A stretch of 64,000 bases of DNA from Homarus americanus (Eukaryota > Arthropoda > Malacostraca > Decapoda > Nephropidae). The number at the start of each line of letters is the position of its first letter. Position 1 is the stretch's first letter. Location: the NCBI RefSeq assembly GCF_018991925.1, contig NW_024725489.1, positions 6,929,916 through 6,993,915 on the forward strand, written 5' to 3'. Below the pieces are notes generated by a model. The model worked only from the letters and a program-made list of their open reading frames with translations. It did not search any database and was not told the DNA's origin. Shown piece by piece: positions 35,512 to 45,867 of this stretch. Made by a program: the position numbers and the translations under genes.

Positions 35512-36258
35512 TCAATTATAACATCCTAGCTCATCTTTAAACAATTCGCTGTAGTTTTCTAGGATAGTGGAAACATCTGGAACATCCTTAGAGGCATAAA
35601 GATGATTTACAAAAAACACATCCTTCCAACCAGGTACCAGTATGAAGAACCCGTTCCTTCCTAGCAAAGCACATGAACCTTTTGGAGCAATCACTAGTGG
35701 AAGTTTAAACTGCTTCCCTTTGTAATCAGTTTCCACTTCTATTTCACCTAATGGTTTAAGGTTTTCACCAGTATAAGAGAGGAGACTTACCTTGGATGGT
35801 TTTAATTGTAATCTAGAAAAATATTTCTCATACTAGTCCTTAGGGCCAATAGAAATGGCACAACCTGTATGTAACTGCATGGTAACATCATTCTTTTCAA
35901 GCCTCAAAGAAACATTAATGGGAGCATTTGCAGTAGTACTGGTATGTTCAGAATTCACAGTATGTATTTGCTCTTGAAGTTGAAGAACATCTTGTACTTC
36001 ATTTTCTTCAACCCTTACGGTGTGAATATTCTTCCTGTTACATGCTGCAGCGATGTGTCCCTCGGTATTGCACTTGTTACACACACAGTCGCGGAACCGG
36101 CAATTTCCTCTCTGATGCCCGTGTTTTGTGCAAGGGAAGCACTTGTATGTGTAGAAGGCTTGACCTGAAGAATTTCCTTCCCTAGCAGTGGAGTGGTTAT
36201 ACTGCTTGGGCATGGCCTTAGCATTGCGCACTGGCTGTGGTGACTTTCTTGAACGCTG
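35512..36258 (-). pseudogene. Gag zinc knuckles and protease of element C
   Basis: Two adjacent knuckles are readable: CFPCTKHGHQRGNC and CNKCNTEGHIAAAC. The protease box then reads MQLHTGCAISI, so the catalytic Asp of DTG is replaced by His. An in-frame stop at 35833 separates this from the rest of the protease (LPLVIAPKGSCALLGRNGF) and the start of the RT linker (ENYSELFKDELG). Confidence 0.78.
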
Positions 36259-36261
36259 GAC

Positions 36262-37477
36262 TTTTTTTTTTTCTTTTTTTTTCCCGAGTATTAACCCACC
36301 CGGGCACAGGTCAACGACCCACAACGGGGCCTAGGGGGGCGAAAAAATAAGAATAGACAGAAATTAAAAATAGAAAAGGAATAGGTTATATAAATCTACA
36401 CCATGAAGATGCCGCAAAACCAGCTTTTTAAAATGAGACAGATTGTATGAGTATGGAAACACAGAAGAAGGCAGAGCATTCTACAGTTTGGCTGTGTGAG
36501 GAAAGAAGGATGTACTATAACGGGTTATTGTAGTGTGACCGAAATCCACAGAAAAATGGTGGGCATCTTGGGCAAGACGTGTGTTACGAGCACACGGCCT
36601 TGCCGGCGGTACACAGGATGCCAAATCCACCGATCATTGCCCGTTATAGTACCTGCAAAAGAGAGAGAGAGTGAAGCAACATTGCGACGAAGAGAAGGGG
36701 AAGAAAGATTGTCAACTAAAGGAGAAGTTAATAAGACGAAATGCCTTTGATTTCACCCTATCTAACAGTTGGACAGAAGAAGAGCCACCCCAGATATGAG
36801 AGCAGTACTCCAAATTAGGACTAATGAATCCCTTATAAACTTGAAGCAACTGCTCAGGAGTGAAGTAGCTACGGCATCTGTACAACATTCCCAACTTTCG
36901 GGAAGCAGCTTTTGCAACGTTGTGGATGTGTGGCTTCCATGACATATTAAATAAAATGGTGAGGCCTAGCATATCTATTTTATAATTTGGCAGAATGATA
37001 GCGTCCTGAAATGTGATTGGTGGGAGAATATCTAATTTGGGAAGTGTAAATACTGAGTTTTATTACTATCGAATTAAAGTTTCTACCTCCGCATTCGGAG
37101 ATGCTGCACAGATCCGCATTGGTAGATGTAATTATATAAGCTCTAGAAACAGATCTAGTTTGAGAGTTAAGGGGAAGGGGAAAATGTGAAGAAGAGTGAA
37201 GAGTAGAATTATCAGCGTAAGAATGGATAGAATTAGTTGTAGTGTGAAGTAAATCATTGATAAAAAGAAGGAAGAGAGTAGGTGAAAGAACAGAACCCTG
37301 TGGGACACCACTATTGGGAGGGAAAGAGCAAAAGATCGATCCCTCGACAATAGCTGCCATGGATTGGTTCTCAAGGAAGCTAGAGATTAGAGAACAAACT
37401 AGGGGAGAGAAACAATAAGAGGAAAGTTTAGAAAGCAAAGACTTGTGCCATACCCTGTCAAATGCTTTGGAGATGTC
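36262..37477 (-). pseudogene. LINE reverse transcriptase, 3' part with poly(A)
   Basis: RT blocks: DISKAFDRVWHKSLL, FLENQSMAAIV, SGVPQGSVLSPTLFLLFIND, and a damaged catalytic box YADNST (ADD to ADN). The next frame has FNMSWKPHIHNVAKAASRKL and PNLEYCSHIWGG. The minus-strand 3' end carries an A-rich tail at about 36262-36285 inside the gag of element C. The 5' side is cut by the Mag-like LTR at 37478. Confidence 0.82.
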
Positions 37478-37770
37478 TGTGGTGGGATGCAATCCTAAAC
37501 AAGGTTCTTCAAACTCCAGAGCACGAGCAGTAGATATATTCCATAAGTAGTACAAGACTTGGCAGGATAACCAACCGGTACAAAACCGGAGCCAGCACAA
37601 GGAACTCCTCGTCGTAACCAGGCCTGGGCCGAGCCTGAGGGAAGTTAGTTAGCTAGGCAAGGAGAGTTGCTAGACATTACTAGGACAATAAATGAAGTCT
37701 TCAAGTTACTTGACTAGCGCGGTACAGACATAGTACATCGGGACATAGTAAGTAGGCATAGGCATTAGAC

Positions 37771-38507
37771 CAGGGGTTCTCAACCAGGGGGGAATTCCCC
37801 CCAGGGGGGGAATTCAGGTTTTCAGGGGGGGGGGGGGAAACTGATTCGGGAGCAAGAGATATGTTCGATGAGAAATCAATCACAGAATTTTGGCCCTTGA
37901 TGTGCGATTCCTACCCAAAAGTGGCAGAAAGAGCTATCCGTGTCTTGCTTCCGTTTGTGTCGACATATCTTTGTGAGTCAGGCTTTTCAACTCAGTTGCA
38001 AATTAAAACGAAGCAACGTAGTAGATTAGAGGTAGAAAATGACCTGCGTTGTGCCCTTTCAAACACTCCTCCGCGTATCCCAGAATTGGCGAAGAAAAAA
38101 CAATCACAGGTTTCTCATTGACTGTAATCTTCATCTGAATAAAATTAATTACAAATTTACAATATCCTGGTATTCTATTGAACTTTTTGTTTATTGCATT
38201 ATGCTTCAGTTTGGTCTGTTAAGTAATTCATTATAAATATAAAAAACTATTTTCTTTTATTCAAGTTTTATAAATCCATCAACATTTTCAATTGGCATTT
38301 AATTTGTAAAACTCCACTATAAAAATAATTCATGTAAAATTGTAAATGTATATGTACTAATATGGAAAAAATAAAGGATTTTCAGTATTATATGCATATT
38401 ATTTGGAATGCACTTTTTGAGGCAGACAATCTTGGAAAGGAGGGGGGAATGACATTCTGACATATGGTGCAAGGGGTGCATGGGGCAAACAAGGTTGAGA
38501 ACCACTG
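37771..38507. mobile_element. hAT transposon remnant 2 (737 bp) with perfect TSD
   Basis: TIRs CAGGGGTTCTCAACC and GGTTGAGAACCACTG. The 8-bp duplication cattagac is present at 37763-37770 and 38508-38515. A poly-G/C tract follows the left TIR. The interior keeps a transposase C-terminal end (37861-38121). Confidence 0.92.
37861..38121 (+). pseudogene. hAT transposase C-terminal end (ZBED/SCAND3-like)
   Basis: An 86-residue frame from ATG: ITEFWPLMCDSYPKVAERAI, LLPFVSTYLCESGFS, then KTKQRSRLEVENDLRCALS. This is the conserved end of the hAT dimerisation domain in the same large group as the fragment at 4402-4785, but a different lineage by TIR and sequence. The upstream three quarters of the transposase is absent, so it is an internally deleted copy, probably moved in trans. 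Confidence 0.8.
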
Positions 38508-38639
38508 CATTAGACATAAGCATAGATATCAGACATGCTATAATAATATATAGTAATACAGACATGTGAATAAATGGTACAATGAATGGTAACAGAGTCT
38601 TGCCATCAGGCGTGTTCACATATCTTGGTATTTCCATAT

Positions 38640-41329
38640 CTATACACCTCCCCCCCCCTTTACGCTCGTAGTGCAATCTCGAGCGGCTACGGACTCTTTT
38701 TCCATGAGTCGGGGGGAGCGGCGAGGGACAATGGGAGGATCAACTGACGACCTTCGTTCCTGGTCTGGGCAAGGGGGCACAGGGGACGGGGAGGAAGGTT
38801 CGTCACTAGAGGATGGCACTGGGCGGAGATGGCGTCTGTTTTGCCACCACACACGACCACTGGGGAGGTGGACTTGGTACGAACGGGACTCGCCACGGCC
38901 CATGACGTCCCCGACCTTGTCCCAGCGGTGTGACGTCGGGTCCTGGATCCGTACTTGCTGGCCGACGGTCAACCTGGGAAGGGGGTGGGCGTGGGCGTCA
39001 TAGTGGCTTGTCACTTGGGCCATCCGGGCAGCCTCACGGCGGTCACACTCGTCCGCCTTGATCTGCCATTCATCTAAGAAGGACTGGGGGTGGGCAGGCA
39101 CACAAGTACGAAGGGGGCGGCCATACAACACCTGGGCAGGAGAGCGTCCGGCAGGGGTAGGGGTGTTACGGAGTTCCAGTAGGCCCCTGTCGAACTCCTC
39201 GCAGTCCAGGTTCCCCGTCGGTGCTGTCTTGAGGATGAGGTATTTTACGGACTTTACCGCTGCCTCGGCGTGGCCATTCGCCTGCGGGTAATGAGGGGAG
39301 GTGACGATGTGGTGGACGCCCCAGCGTTCGGCGAAGCTCTTGAACGCGTGGCTATTGAACGGGGGCCCACCGTCGGTTCGGAGGCGGAGAGGCACTCCGA
39401 CTTCCCAGAAGAAGCGACAGAACATCCGGATGACCCTAGAAGAGGTGGTATCCCGATCACAGGGAACCACCACGGGCCATCCAGAGAGCCTCTCGGCGAC
39501 CACCAGGAAAGACTTTCCGGCCACATTAAAGAAGTCGGCGGACACGGACTCAAAGGGCCGCTTCGGGAGGTCATTGCACAGGTACGGCTCTTGTTGCTGG
39601 CTGGGCTGAAGTTGCTGGCAAGGCTCACAGGCCTCCACCGTGCTCTTAATATCGGCGTCAATACCAGGCCAGAAGACGGTCTGACGGGCTCTGTGCCTGG
39701 TGGCTTTAACACCGCGGTGGCTGTCATGGAGGCGGGACAAGGTGCGCCGGCGTAGGGTAGCGGGAACGACGATCCTGGGGCCATACAACACCAGCTCTCC
39801 GTTCGCATAGAGCTTCCAGAAGGGGAGGGCGGAGGCGTGAATGTCGTAGCGGTTGGTGGGGAATCCAGCGGAGACGTAGTCGAGGAGTTGGACGTATGCC
39901 GGGTCTTGAGCGGCGGCGATGCGAAGCTCCTGGAGAGTCCTGTCGTCTTCGATGGAGGGCGTCGTCGTCGTCTTGTCAGCAAGAGAAGTGGCTGTGTGTG
40001 TCACTAAAGACCGAACGTGAGCCGAGGCCGTGGTACAGTCGACTTCATCTTCAGGTGTGGGGCGACTAACAGGGGCTCGGGAGAGGGCGTCTGGTATGCA
40101 CAGAAGCTTACCGGCGCGCCACACAGCTGTAAAGACGTAGGGGGCGGTCTTCTCTTTGAGACGTTGGAGGCGAGGATTTTCGATGGCGTCCAACGTGTAG
40201 TGATTGAGGATGGGTATGAGCGGGCGATGGTCCGTCATGAGGGTGAAATGCCCAAGGCCGAACAGGTAAAGGCGGCACTTGGCCATAGCCCAGGCGACTG
40301 CCAGCATCTCTAGTTCGATGGTGGCGTATCTGGTCTCCGTGTCGGTCAAAAACCTGGAGCCACACTGAACTAAGCGCAGTCTACCCTGGCCGTGATCTTG
40401 AAGGAGGGCATATCCGAGGCCGTATAGACGGGAGGCGTCGGTCTGGAGGACCACTGGTAAGGACGGGTCGAAGGGTGCCAAGACTGGTGGTGACAGCAAC
40501 GCCTTCTTAACATTCCTGAACGCTAGGTCGTGGTCAGGAGTCCAGAGGAAAGAGCGCTTGGGGCTCATGAGGGGGCGTAGAGGTTGGGCTGATGTGGCGA
40601 TTTTAGGGGAGAAGTCGGCCAGCTGATTTACCAGGCCCATAAACGAGCGAAGGTCGGTCAGGTTCGCTGGAGTAGGGAAGTCCCTGATGGCCTTGACCTT
40701 CTCCTCATCAGCTGAGATCCCCTCTGGCGAGATGTTGTAGCCGCAGTAGTTAACTTGGGAGGCGGCGACCACAAATTTATCTTTGTTCAGGGTGATACCA
40801 TGGGCACGACATCTTGTGAGCATCAGATGAACTCGGTTCAAGTGGGCCGGGAGATCATCGTCGAAGAGCAGGATGTCATCTACGACCTTCACGCAGTTGG
40901 TGACACCCTGCAGAGCCATATCCCCACGGAGGCAGTACGCATCCCCCGTTGCTGCGAAGCCCATGGGTCCGCGGCAGTGTTGGAAGCGGCCGTGGGGCGT
41001 GATGAATGTAGTGAGGTGGCGATCTTCTTCCGCCAGGTCGACTTGCCAGTACCCATGTAGTGCATCCGCCGTGGTAAAGAACTTTGCAGACGGGGTGACG
41101 CTGCGGACTGCTTGAATGGGCGTAGGCGATGGATGGGCGGGATGGGAGACCTGCGAGTTGAGATGGGTGAGGTCCACTGTGATGCGAACACCTACAGGCT
41201 TGGGTGCCAAGACCATAGGGTGGCACCACTCGGAGGGCTCCTCACCGGTGTGTCTGATGATCCCCTGCTGCACCAGAGAATCGAGCTCCGCCTTCACCTT
41301 GTCCCGTAGGGCAAAGGGGATAGGTCTGG
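38640..41329 (-). CDS. pol: Pol (RT, RNase H, integrase) of the Mag-like element, interrupted at its start
   Basis: An undamaged frame of about 895 residues from the insertion point to a stop. Order: RT with VRITVDLTHLNSQV, TTADALHGYWQVDL, catalytic CVKVVDDILLF (VVDD, about residue 150); RNase H with VVLQTDASRLYGLGYALLQ, YATIELEMLAV, LMTDHRPL; integrase zinc finger (H, H, CEPC) and core with SADFFNVAG, LRTDGGPPFNS and NGHAEAAVK giving D, D, E; then a basic GPY/F-like tail. The frame reads through the polypurine tract as Gly residues and stops (TAG, 38640-38642) inside the 3' LTR. The 5' portion lies beyond the element at 41330-45867; phase is preserved across the target site. Probably inactive because of the insertion. 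Confidence 0.9.
38647..38658 (-). promoter_or_regulatory. Polypurine tract of the Mag-like element
   Basis: Run of G (GGGGGGGGGAGG on the minus strand) directly before the 3' LTR. It primes plus-strand DNA synthesis in this family. Confidence 0.85.
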
Positions 41330-42112
41330 TGTTACGTTTTAAATGCAGGAAAGTGGCTTTCTTACCGTAGAACTCGGATACCTTCACACTGGTTACTCAC
41401 CCAAGAGATTATGGTGTATCACTACGTAGAATTTTGCTCTGCTTCCGGCATTCAATGCGTTATGTACTTGATAAATGATGGTTTAATGGATTCCACTAAC
41501 TTCCAACATCCATCTAAGTTATTGGTTATACTTTGTCATAACCAATCAGTCATTACCCTTGGTAATAATAATAATAGAGGGATCACAGATACGGGCAGAT
41601 GATTGCACTTACGTTTATTTGGCACAATTCCATACACTGGACTTATAATTTGCATGGATAGGTCAGTCACTCACATTCACGCCACAGTACCGTAAGTTAT
41701 AAGGGAGAGTTTGTCAACCTGGTAAATTAATCGTTTAGATCTATTAGGCCGGCCTGGAGTGCTCTTGTAGCAAACAGGCCCTCACCATTGATCACTTCCT
41801 TTACAGGACGTGTTAACTTGTCGCTGGACTTAACAAAAATCTCGGGGATTTGCACACACAGACCCGTAGCACTGGTAGGACTGTATGGCCCCTGATCTTA
41901 AGTCCGCGGAGCAGGAGGTCTTCTCTAACCCAAGGTCTAAAGCCCACTGGCTAAATTGGCTTTTTTGAGGCGTGAAGTGATGAACAGTACACCACTGTCT
42001 CACTGGCCTGCCCCCCCTACATGTCCCAGTTATGGCTGGCCGGGTGCCTTATCTCTACCGTAAACAAACATTTGGGATGGGTTGTGCGGGAGGCCCAACG
42101 CAACCCATGACA
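41330..42112 (-). repeat. 3' LTR of the Gmr1-like element
   Basis: Starts TGTTACGTTT and ends CCCATGACA on the plus strand. It is the family member of 6941-8109 and 9220-10379 in opposite orientation. Confidence 0.9.
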
Positions 42113-42537
42113 ATCGCCCCTACTAAGAAAAATTTTTCTCTTGGAGAATAAATTTTCACCACCTGTATACAATCAAGAGAATGCCTAGCCCAGACACACA
42201 ATTCGACATTCACACTGTGGTGTGTGTGTAACACTAACACTGCAACGGAATGTAGTCGCCAATCGCCACTGAGGGAAAACCTCAACATTTACTTTATTGT
42301 TTTTTTGGCTGGAGGAAAACTCCGCGGCGAGGGTGACAATTCCCGAGCAATAGTTCATGCTAAGCGTAAGCACGCTACATTTACATTAGAGCAACGTGTT
42401 GTGTGGTGTAGGGTATGTAGACATTGTTTAGGTGGCACAGGTGTTGTGTTATGTTCTCAAGTGTAGAAAGGTGTGAGAAAATTATACATAACATATGACG
42501 AACCGCCAGACGCTTGGAGGCTCGAGTCGACTGGAGT
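42113..42537 (-). other. 3' untranslated region of the Gmr1-like element
   Basis: Non-coding stretch between the RNase H stop and the LTR, conserved at 8800-9219 (shared words ATTGCTCGGGAATTGTCACC and TTCGACATTCACACTGTGG). It ends in the purine-rich AGTAGGGGCGAT next to the LTR. Confidence 0.75.
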
Positions 42538-45090
42538 CTAGACCAACTCCACACTCATTTGGGAAGGTGACCTCTCAATCAGTTGCTCTGGTTCCGCCAC
42601 AAGTCGAGATAGGAGGTCAGCCCCCACATTCAGGCTGCCCTTGATGTACCGGAGGACGAAGTTGAACTGCTGGAGATACAGTGCCCACTGCATCAGACGA
42701 GCATTTGCATTCTTAGATGGTCGGAGACTGGTGAGCGGCATGTGGTCTGTCTCCAACACAAACTCACCTCCGTAGAGATAGTAGTAGTACTTCTTGATGC
42801 CTTCCACCACTGCCAGAAGTTCCTTCTCGACCGTGCTGTAATTCCTCTCTGCAGGTTTCAACTTGCGACTGTGATACGCAACTGGAAAAACCTCGCCGTC
42901 TGCCTCTTGTAGTAGCACTGCGCCAACCCCATCCTGTGAAGCATCGGTCCGGAGGATGAAAGGCTCTTCCTTCCTCACCAGTTGAAGGATGGGTTGCTTG
43001 CATAGCAGGTTCTTGAGGGCACTGAAAGAATCCTCTTGTTCAGGTCCCCATTGCACCTTGTTAGATGCATGTTTCTTGAGCAGGTCGGATAAAGGGAGAG
43101 CCACCACGGCAAAGTTTGGGATGAAGTTCCGGTAGTACCCTACGAGGCCCAGAAATGACCTCACTTGTTTTTTTGTAGTGGGCCGTGGTGCATCTTGGAC
43201 CTTTTTGATCTTCTCATTCTGACAGGTGCAGCGTCCTCCGCCGACAGTGTGCCCGAGGAACTGTACTGCAGCCTGACCGATCTCGCACTTGCTTGGTTTC
43301 ACGGTCATGTTTTTTTGTTGGAACCTCCGGAACACCTCCTCTAAGAGTTCCAGGTGTTCCTCAAATGTTGCTGAATGGATTAACACATCGTCCACAAATG
43401 CCTCAACTCCCTTGATGCCGTTTAGGACTTGCCTCATGACACGGTTGAAGATGGCAGGGGAGTTTGTGAGACCAAAGGGAAGGACTCTGTACTGATAGAG
43501 ACCCCCTGGCGTACCAAAGGCTGTGATCTGCCGACTCTTCGGGTCCAGTGGGATTTGGAAGAACCCCTTGGTCAGATCAAGTTTGGTAAATAACTTGGAA
43601 CCAGCTATTCTTGAAAAAATAGTTTTCTGATCACACATAGGTTCAGCATCCACCTGGGTAATGGCATTTACTCTCCTATAATCCCCACAGATCCTGACAC
43701 CCCCATCCTTTTTTCGGACGACTACCATAGGACTACAGTATGGAGACGATGATCTCTCGATGATTCCCACTGCTTCCATTTCCTCAATTTCTTGTTTGAC
43801 AGTGTCCAGTAGTCGCATAGGTATAGGATAGGGCTTTACCCGAACAGGTGTAGGGCTGGTCAGTTCAATAGTGTGACAGTCGACCCGGGCAACTCCTGGC
43901 TTATCAGAGAAGATGTCCTTGTAGCGATGCAACAGAGAGCCAATGGCATCTCGTTCCTCTGCTGATAGATTTCCGTTCACCTCAACGTCCGTGAAAGTCT
44001 CACTCTGGCGGGAGCATGCAGTGACAGGCCCATCTTCCTCATCACTGTCAGAGATCACTGTGGCAGCACAAGTTACCCCTGAATCACACTGGGAAGGCTC
44101 GTCCCTGTCTTTCTCAGTGGAGACTGTACCCCCGATCGGTGACTGGAAGTACTTCTTCAGCATGTTGATGTGGAACTTCTTTCGTCGAGATCCCACCTGG
44201 ACGATGTAAGTCAGATCCGAGACACGCTCTGCAATGTCGAATGGACCTTTCCACTGAGCCAGTAACTTATTGCGCATCGTAGGCAACAGAACCAGGCACT
44301 GGTCACCTGGCTTGAAACAACGAAGCTTGGCCTTCTTGTCATAGTAAGTCTTCTGGACCTCTTGAGCCTTTATCAGCTCTTGCTTTGCCAGTTGACAGGT
44401 TTCTTGGAGACGATCAGCTAAGTCAATGACATATGTATAAGTGGTCTTGACTTCCGGATCTGATTCCTCATCATCCCACAGTTCCCGAAGAACCTGTAGT
44501 GGTCCCCGGACGGACCTGCCGTACATAAGCTCGAAGGGAGACACCTTGAGCGAGCTCTGTGGCGCCTCCCGGTACGCGAACAGAAGTGGGGCAATGTAGC
44601 GCGGCCACTCCTTAGGTTGTTCGGCTGCCATCCTCCTGAGCATTTTCTTCAGCGTCCCATTAAACCTCTCACAGAGTCCGTTGCACATCGGGTGATAGGG
44701 TGTTGTCTTTAGCCCCTTTACCGATAGCAACCGCAACAACTCCTCCATCATGGCAGAAGTAAACTGGGTCCCCCTGTCACTGAGGACTTGTTTGGGAATA
44801 CCAACCCGACAGAAGATTTCCAACATGGCTTCTGCAACAGTCGTGGCCTCAATGTTCCTCAAGGGCACAGCCTCGGGCCACCTCGTGCTAAAGTCCACCA
44901 AGGTGAGAATATACTTTGCCCCATCGCTCGCCCTTGGGTTTATCGGCCCTACAATGTCCACCGCCACCCTCTCAAAGGGTTCAGAGATCAGTGGGAGGGG
45001 CCGTAGTGGTGCAGGCGGAACTCGCCCTCGATCACTGGTTTTCTGGCACACATCAAAAGAGCGGACTAGCCTGGTGATCTTCTGGCCCAT
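42538..45090 (-). CDS. pol: Integrase, RT, RNase H polyprotein in Gmr1 order
   Basis: The open frame runs from the primer binding site; the first ATG is at 45090 and the stop TAG at 42538-42540, giving about 850 residues. In order: end of the integrase zinc finger (SFDVCQK); integrase core with VAVDIVGPI (D), LSDRGTQFTS (D) and CNGLCERFNGTLKK (E); C-terminal GPY/F-like region (FDIAERV, KKFHINMLKKYF); acidic linker; RT with VVVRKKDGGVRICGDYRRVN, FTKLDLTKGFFQIPL and EAFVDDVLIHS (FVDD); FLGLVGYYRNFIPNFA; RNase H with FILRTDASQDGVGAVLLQ, YSTVEKELLAVV and LETDHMPLTSL. All catalytic residues visible are intact. Integrase before RT is the order of the Gmr1 branch of Ty3/gypsy. Without gag or protease it could move only with help. 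Confidence 0.93.
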   Translation of the reverse strand: MGQKITRLVRSFDVCQKTSDRGRVPPAPLRPLPLISEPFERVAVDIVGPINPRASDGAKYILTLVDFSTRWPEAVPLRNIEATTVAEAMLEIFCRVGIPKQVLSDRGTQFTSAMMEELLRLLSVKGLKTTPYHPMCNGLCERFNGTLKKMLRRMAAEQPKEWPRYIAPLLFAYREAPQSSLKVSPFELMYGRSVRGPLQVLRELWDDEESDPEVKTTYTYVIDLADRLQETCQLAKQELIKAQEVQKTYYDKKAKLRCFKPGDQCLVLLPTMRNKLLAQWKGPFDIAERVSDLTYIVQVGSRRKKFHINMLKKYFQSPIGGTVSTEKDRDEPSQCDSGVTCAATVISDSDEEDGPVTACSRQSETFTDVEVNGNLSAEERDAIGSLLHRYKDIFSDKPGVARVDCHTIELTSPTPVRVKPYPIPMRLLDTVKQEIEEMEAVGIIERSSSPYCSPMVVVRKKDGGVRICGDYRRVNAITQVDAEPMCDQKTIFSRIAGSKLFTKLDLTKGFFQIPLDPKSRQITAFGTPGGLYQYRVLPFGLTNSPAIFNRVMRQVLNGIKGVEAFVDDVLIHSATFEEHLELLEEVFRRFQQKNMTVKPSKCEIGQAAVQFLGHTVGGGRCTCQNEKIKKVQDAPRPTTKKQVRSFLGLVGYYRNFIPNFAVVALPLSDLLKKHASNKVQWGPEQEDSFSALKNLLCKQPILQLVRKEEPFILRTDASQDGVGAVLLQEADGEVFPVAYHSRKLKPAERNYSTVEKELLAVVEGIKKYYYYLYGGEFVLETDHMPLTSLRPSKNANARLMQWALYLQQFNFVLRYIKGSLNVGADLLSRLVAEPEQLIERSPSQMSVELV

Positions 45091-45101
45091 CCACGGTCTG
45101 T

Positions 45102-45119
45102 GTCCCTGTTCGGGCGCCA
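45102..45119 (-). promoter_or_regulatory. Primer binding site, tRNA-Lys type
   Basis: The plus strand reads GTCCCTGTTCGGGCGCCA, ending in the tRNA CCA two bases from the LTR at 45122. Confidence 0.9.
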
Positions 45120-45121
45120 AT

Positions 45122-45867
45122 TGTTACGTTTTAAATGCAGGAAAGTGGCTTTCTTACCGTAGAACTCGGATACCTTCACACTGGTTACTCACCCAAGAGA
45201 TTATGGTGTATCACTACGTAGAATTTTGCTCTGCTTCCGGCATTCAATGCGTTATGTACTTGATAAATGATGGTTTAATGGATTCCACTAACTTCCAACA
45301 TCCATCTAAGTTATTGGTTATACTTTGTCATAACCAATCAGTCATTACCCTTGGTAATAATAATAATAGAGGGATCACAGATACGGGCAGATGATTGCAC
45401 TTACGTTTATTTGGCACAATTCCATACACTGGACTTATAATTTGCATGGATAGGTCAGTCACTCACATTCACGCCACAGTACCGTAAATTATAAGGGAGA
45501 GTTTGTCAACCTGGTAAATTAATCGTTTAGATCTATTAGGCCGGCCTGGACTGCTCTTGTAGCAAACAGGCCCTCACCATTGATCACTTCCTTTACAGGA
45601 CGTGTTAACTTGTCGCTGGACTTAACAAAAATCTCGGGGATTTGCACACACAGACCCGTAGCACTGGTAGGTCTTCTCTAACCCAAGATCTAAAGCCCAC
45701 TGGCTAAATTGGCTTTTTTGAGGCGTGAAGTGATGAACAGTACACCACTGTCTCACTGGCCTGCCCCCCCCCTACATGTCCCAGTTATGGCTGGCCGGGT
45801 GCCTTATCTCTACCGTAAACAAACATTTGGGATGGGTTGTGCGGGAGGCCCAACGCAACCCATGACA
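45122..45867 (-). repeat. 5' LTR of the Gmr1-like element
   Basis: A 746-bp copy, TGTTACGTTT to CCCATGACA on the plus strand, paired with 41330-42112. Confidence 0.9.

Larger units (their letters stand above)
33600..36258 (-). mobile_element. Ty3/gypsy element C, ordinary domain order, decayed
   Basis: Minus-strand order: gag knuckles and protease (35833-36258), protease end (35512-35832), RT (34850-35395), RT end and RNase H (34193-34831), integrase zinc finger and start of core (33600-34162). This is the usual gag-PR-RT-RH-IN order. No LTRs were found. Both ends are cut, by a LINE on the right and a MITE junction on the left. Confidence 0.8.
37478..38646 (-). repeat. 3' LTR of the Mag-like element (contains a hAT)
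   Basis: From TGTGGTGGGAT to ATCTATACA, matching 49645-50071 once the 737-bp hAT and one 8-bp TSD copy are discounted. The first bases on the minus strand supply the stop codon of pol. Confidence 0.85.
41330..45867 (-). mobile_element. Gmr1-like Ty3/gypsy element lacking gag and protease (4538 bp)
   Basis: LTRs 41330-42112 and 45122-45867 are nearly identical except for a roughly 34-bp indel near 41880, so the insertion is recent. The target duplication tctgg is perfect at 41325-41329 and 45868-45872. The primer site (tRNA-Lys type) is followed at once by the integrase frame: no gag, no protease and only half the integrase zinc finger. It is inserted in pol of the Mag-like element in the same orientation. 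Confidence 0.93.

Noticed and set aside
38671..41370. Several long plus-strand frames opposite the Mag-like pol
   Set aside because: GC-rich antisense shadows of a clear RT-RNase H-integrase frame; no domains.
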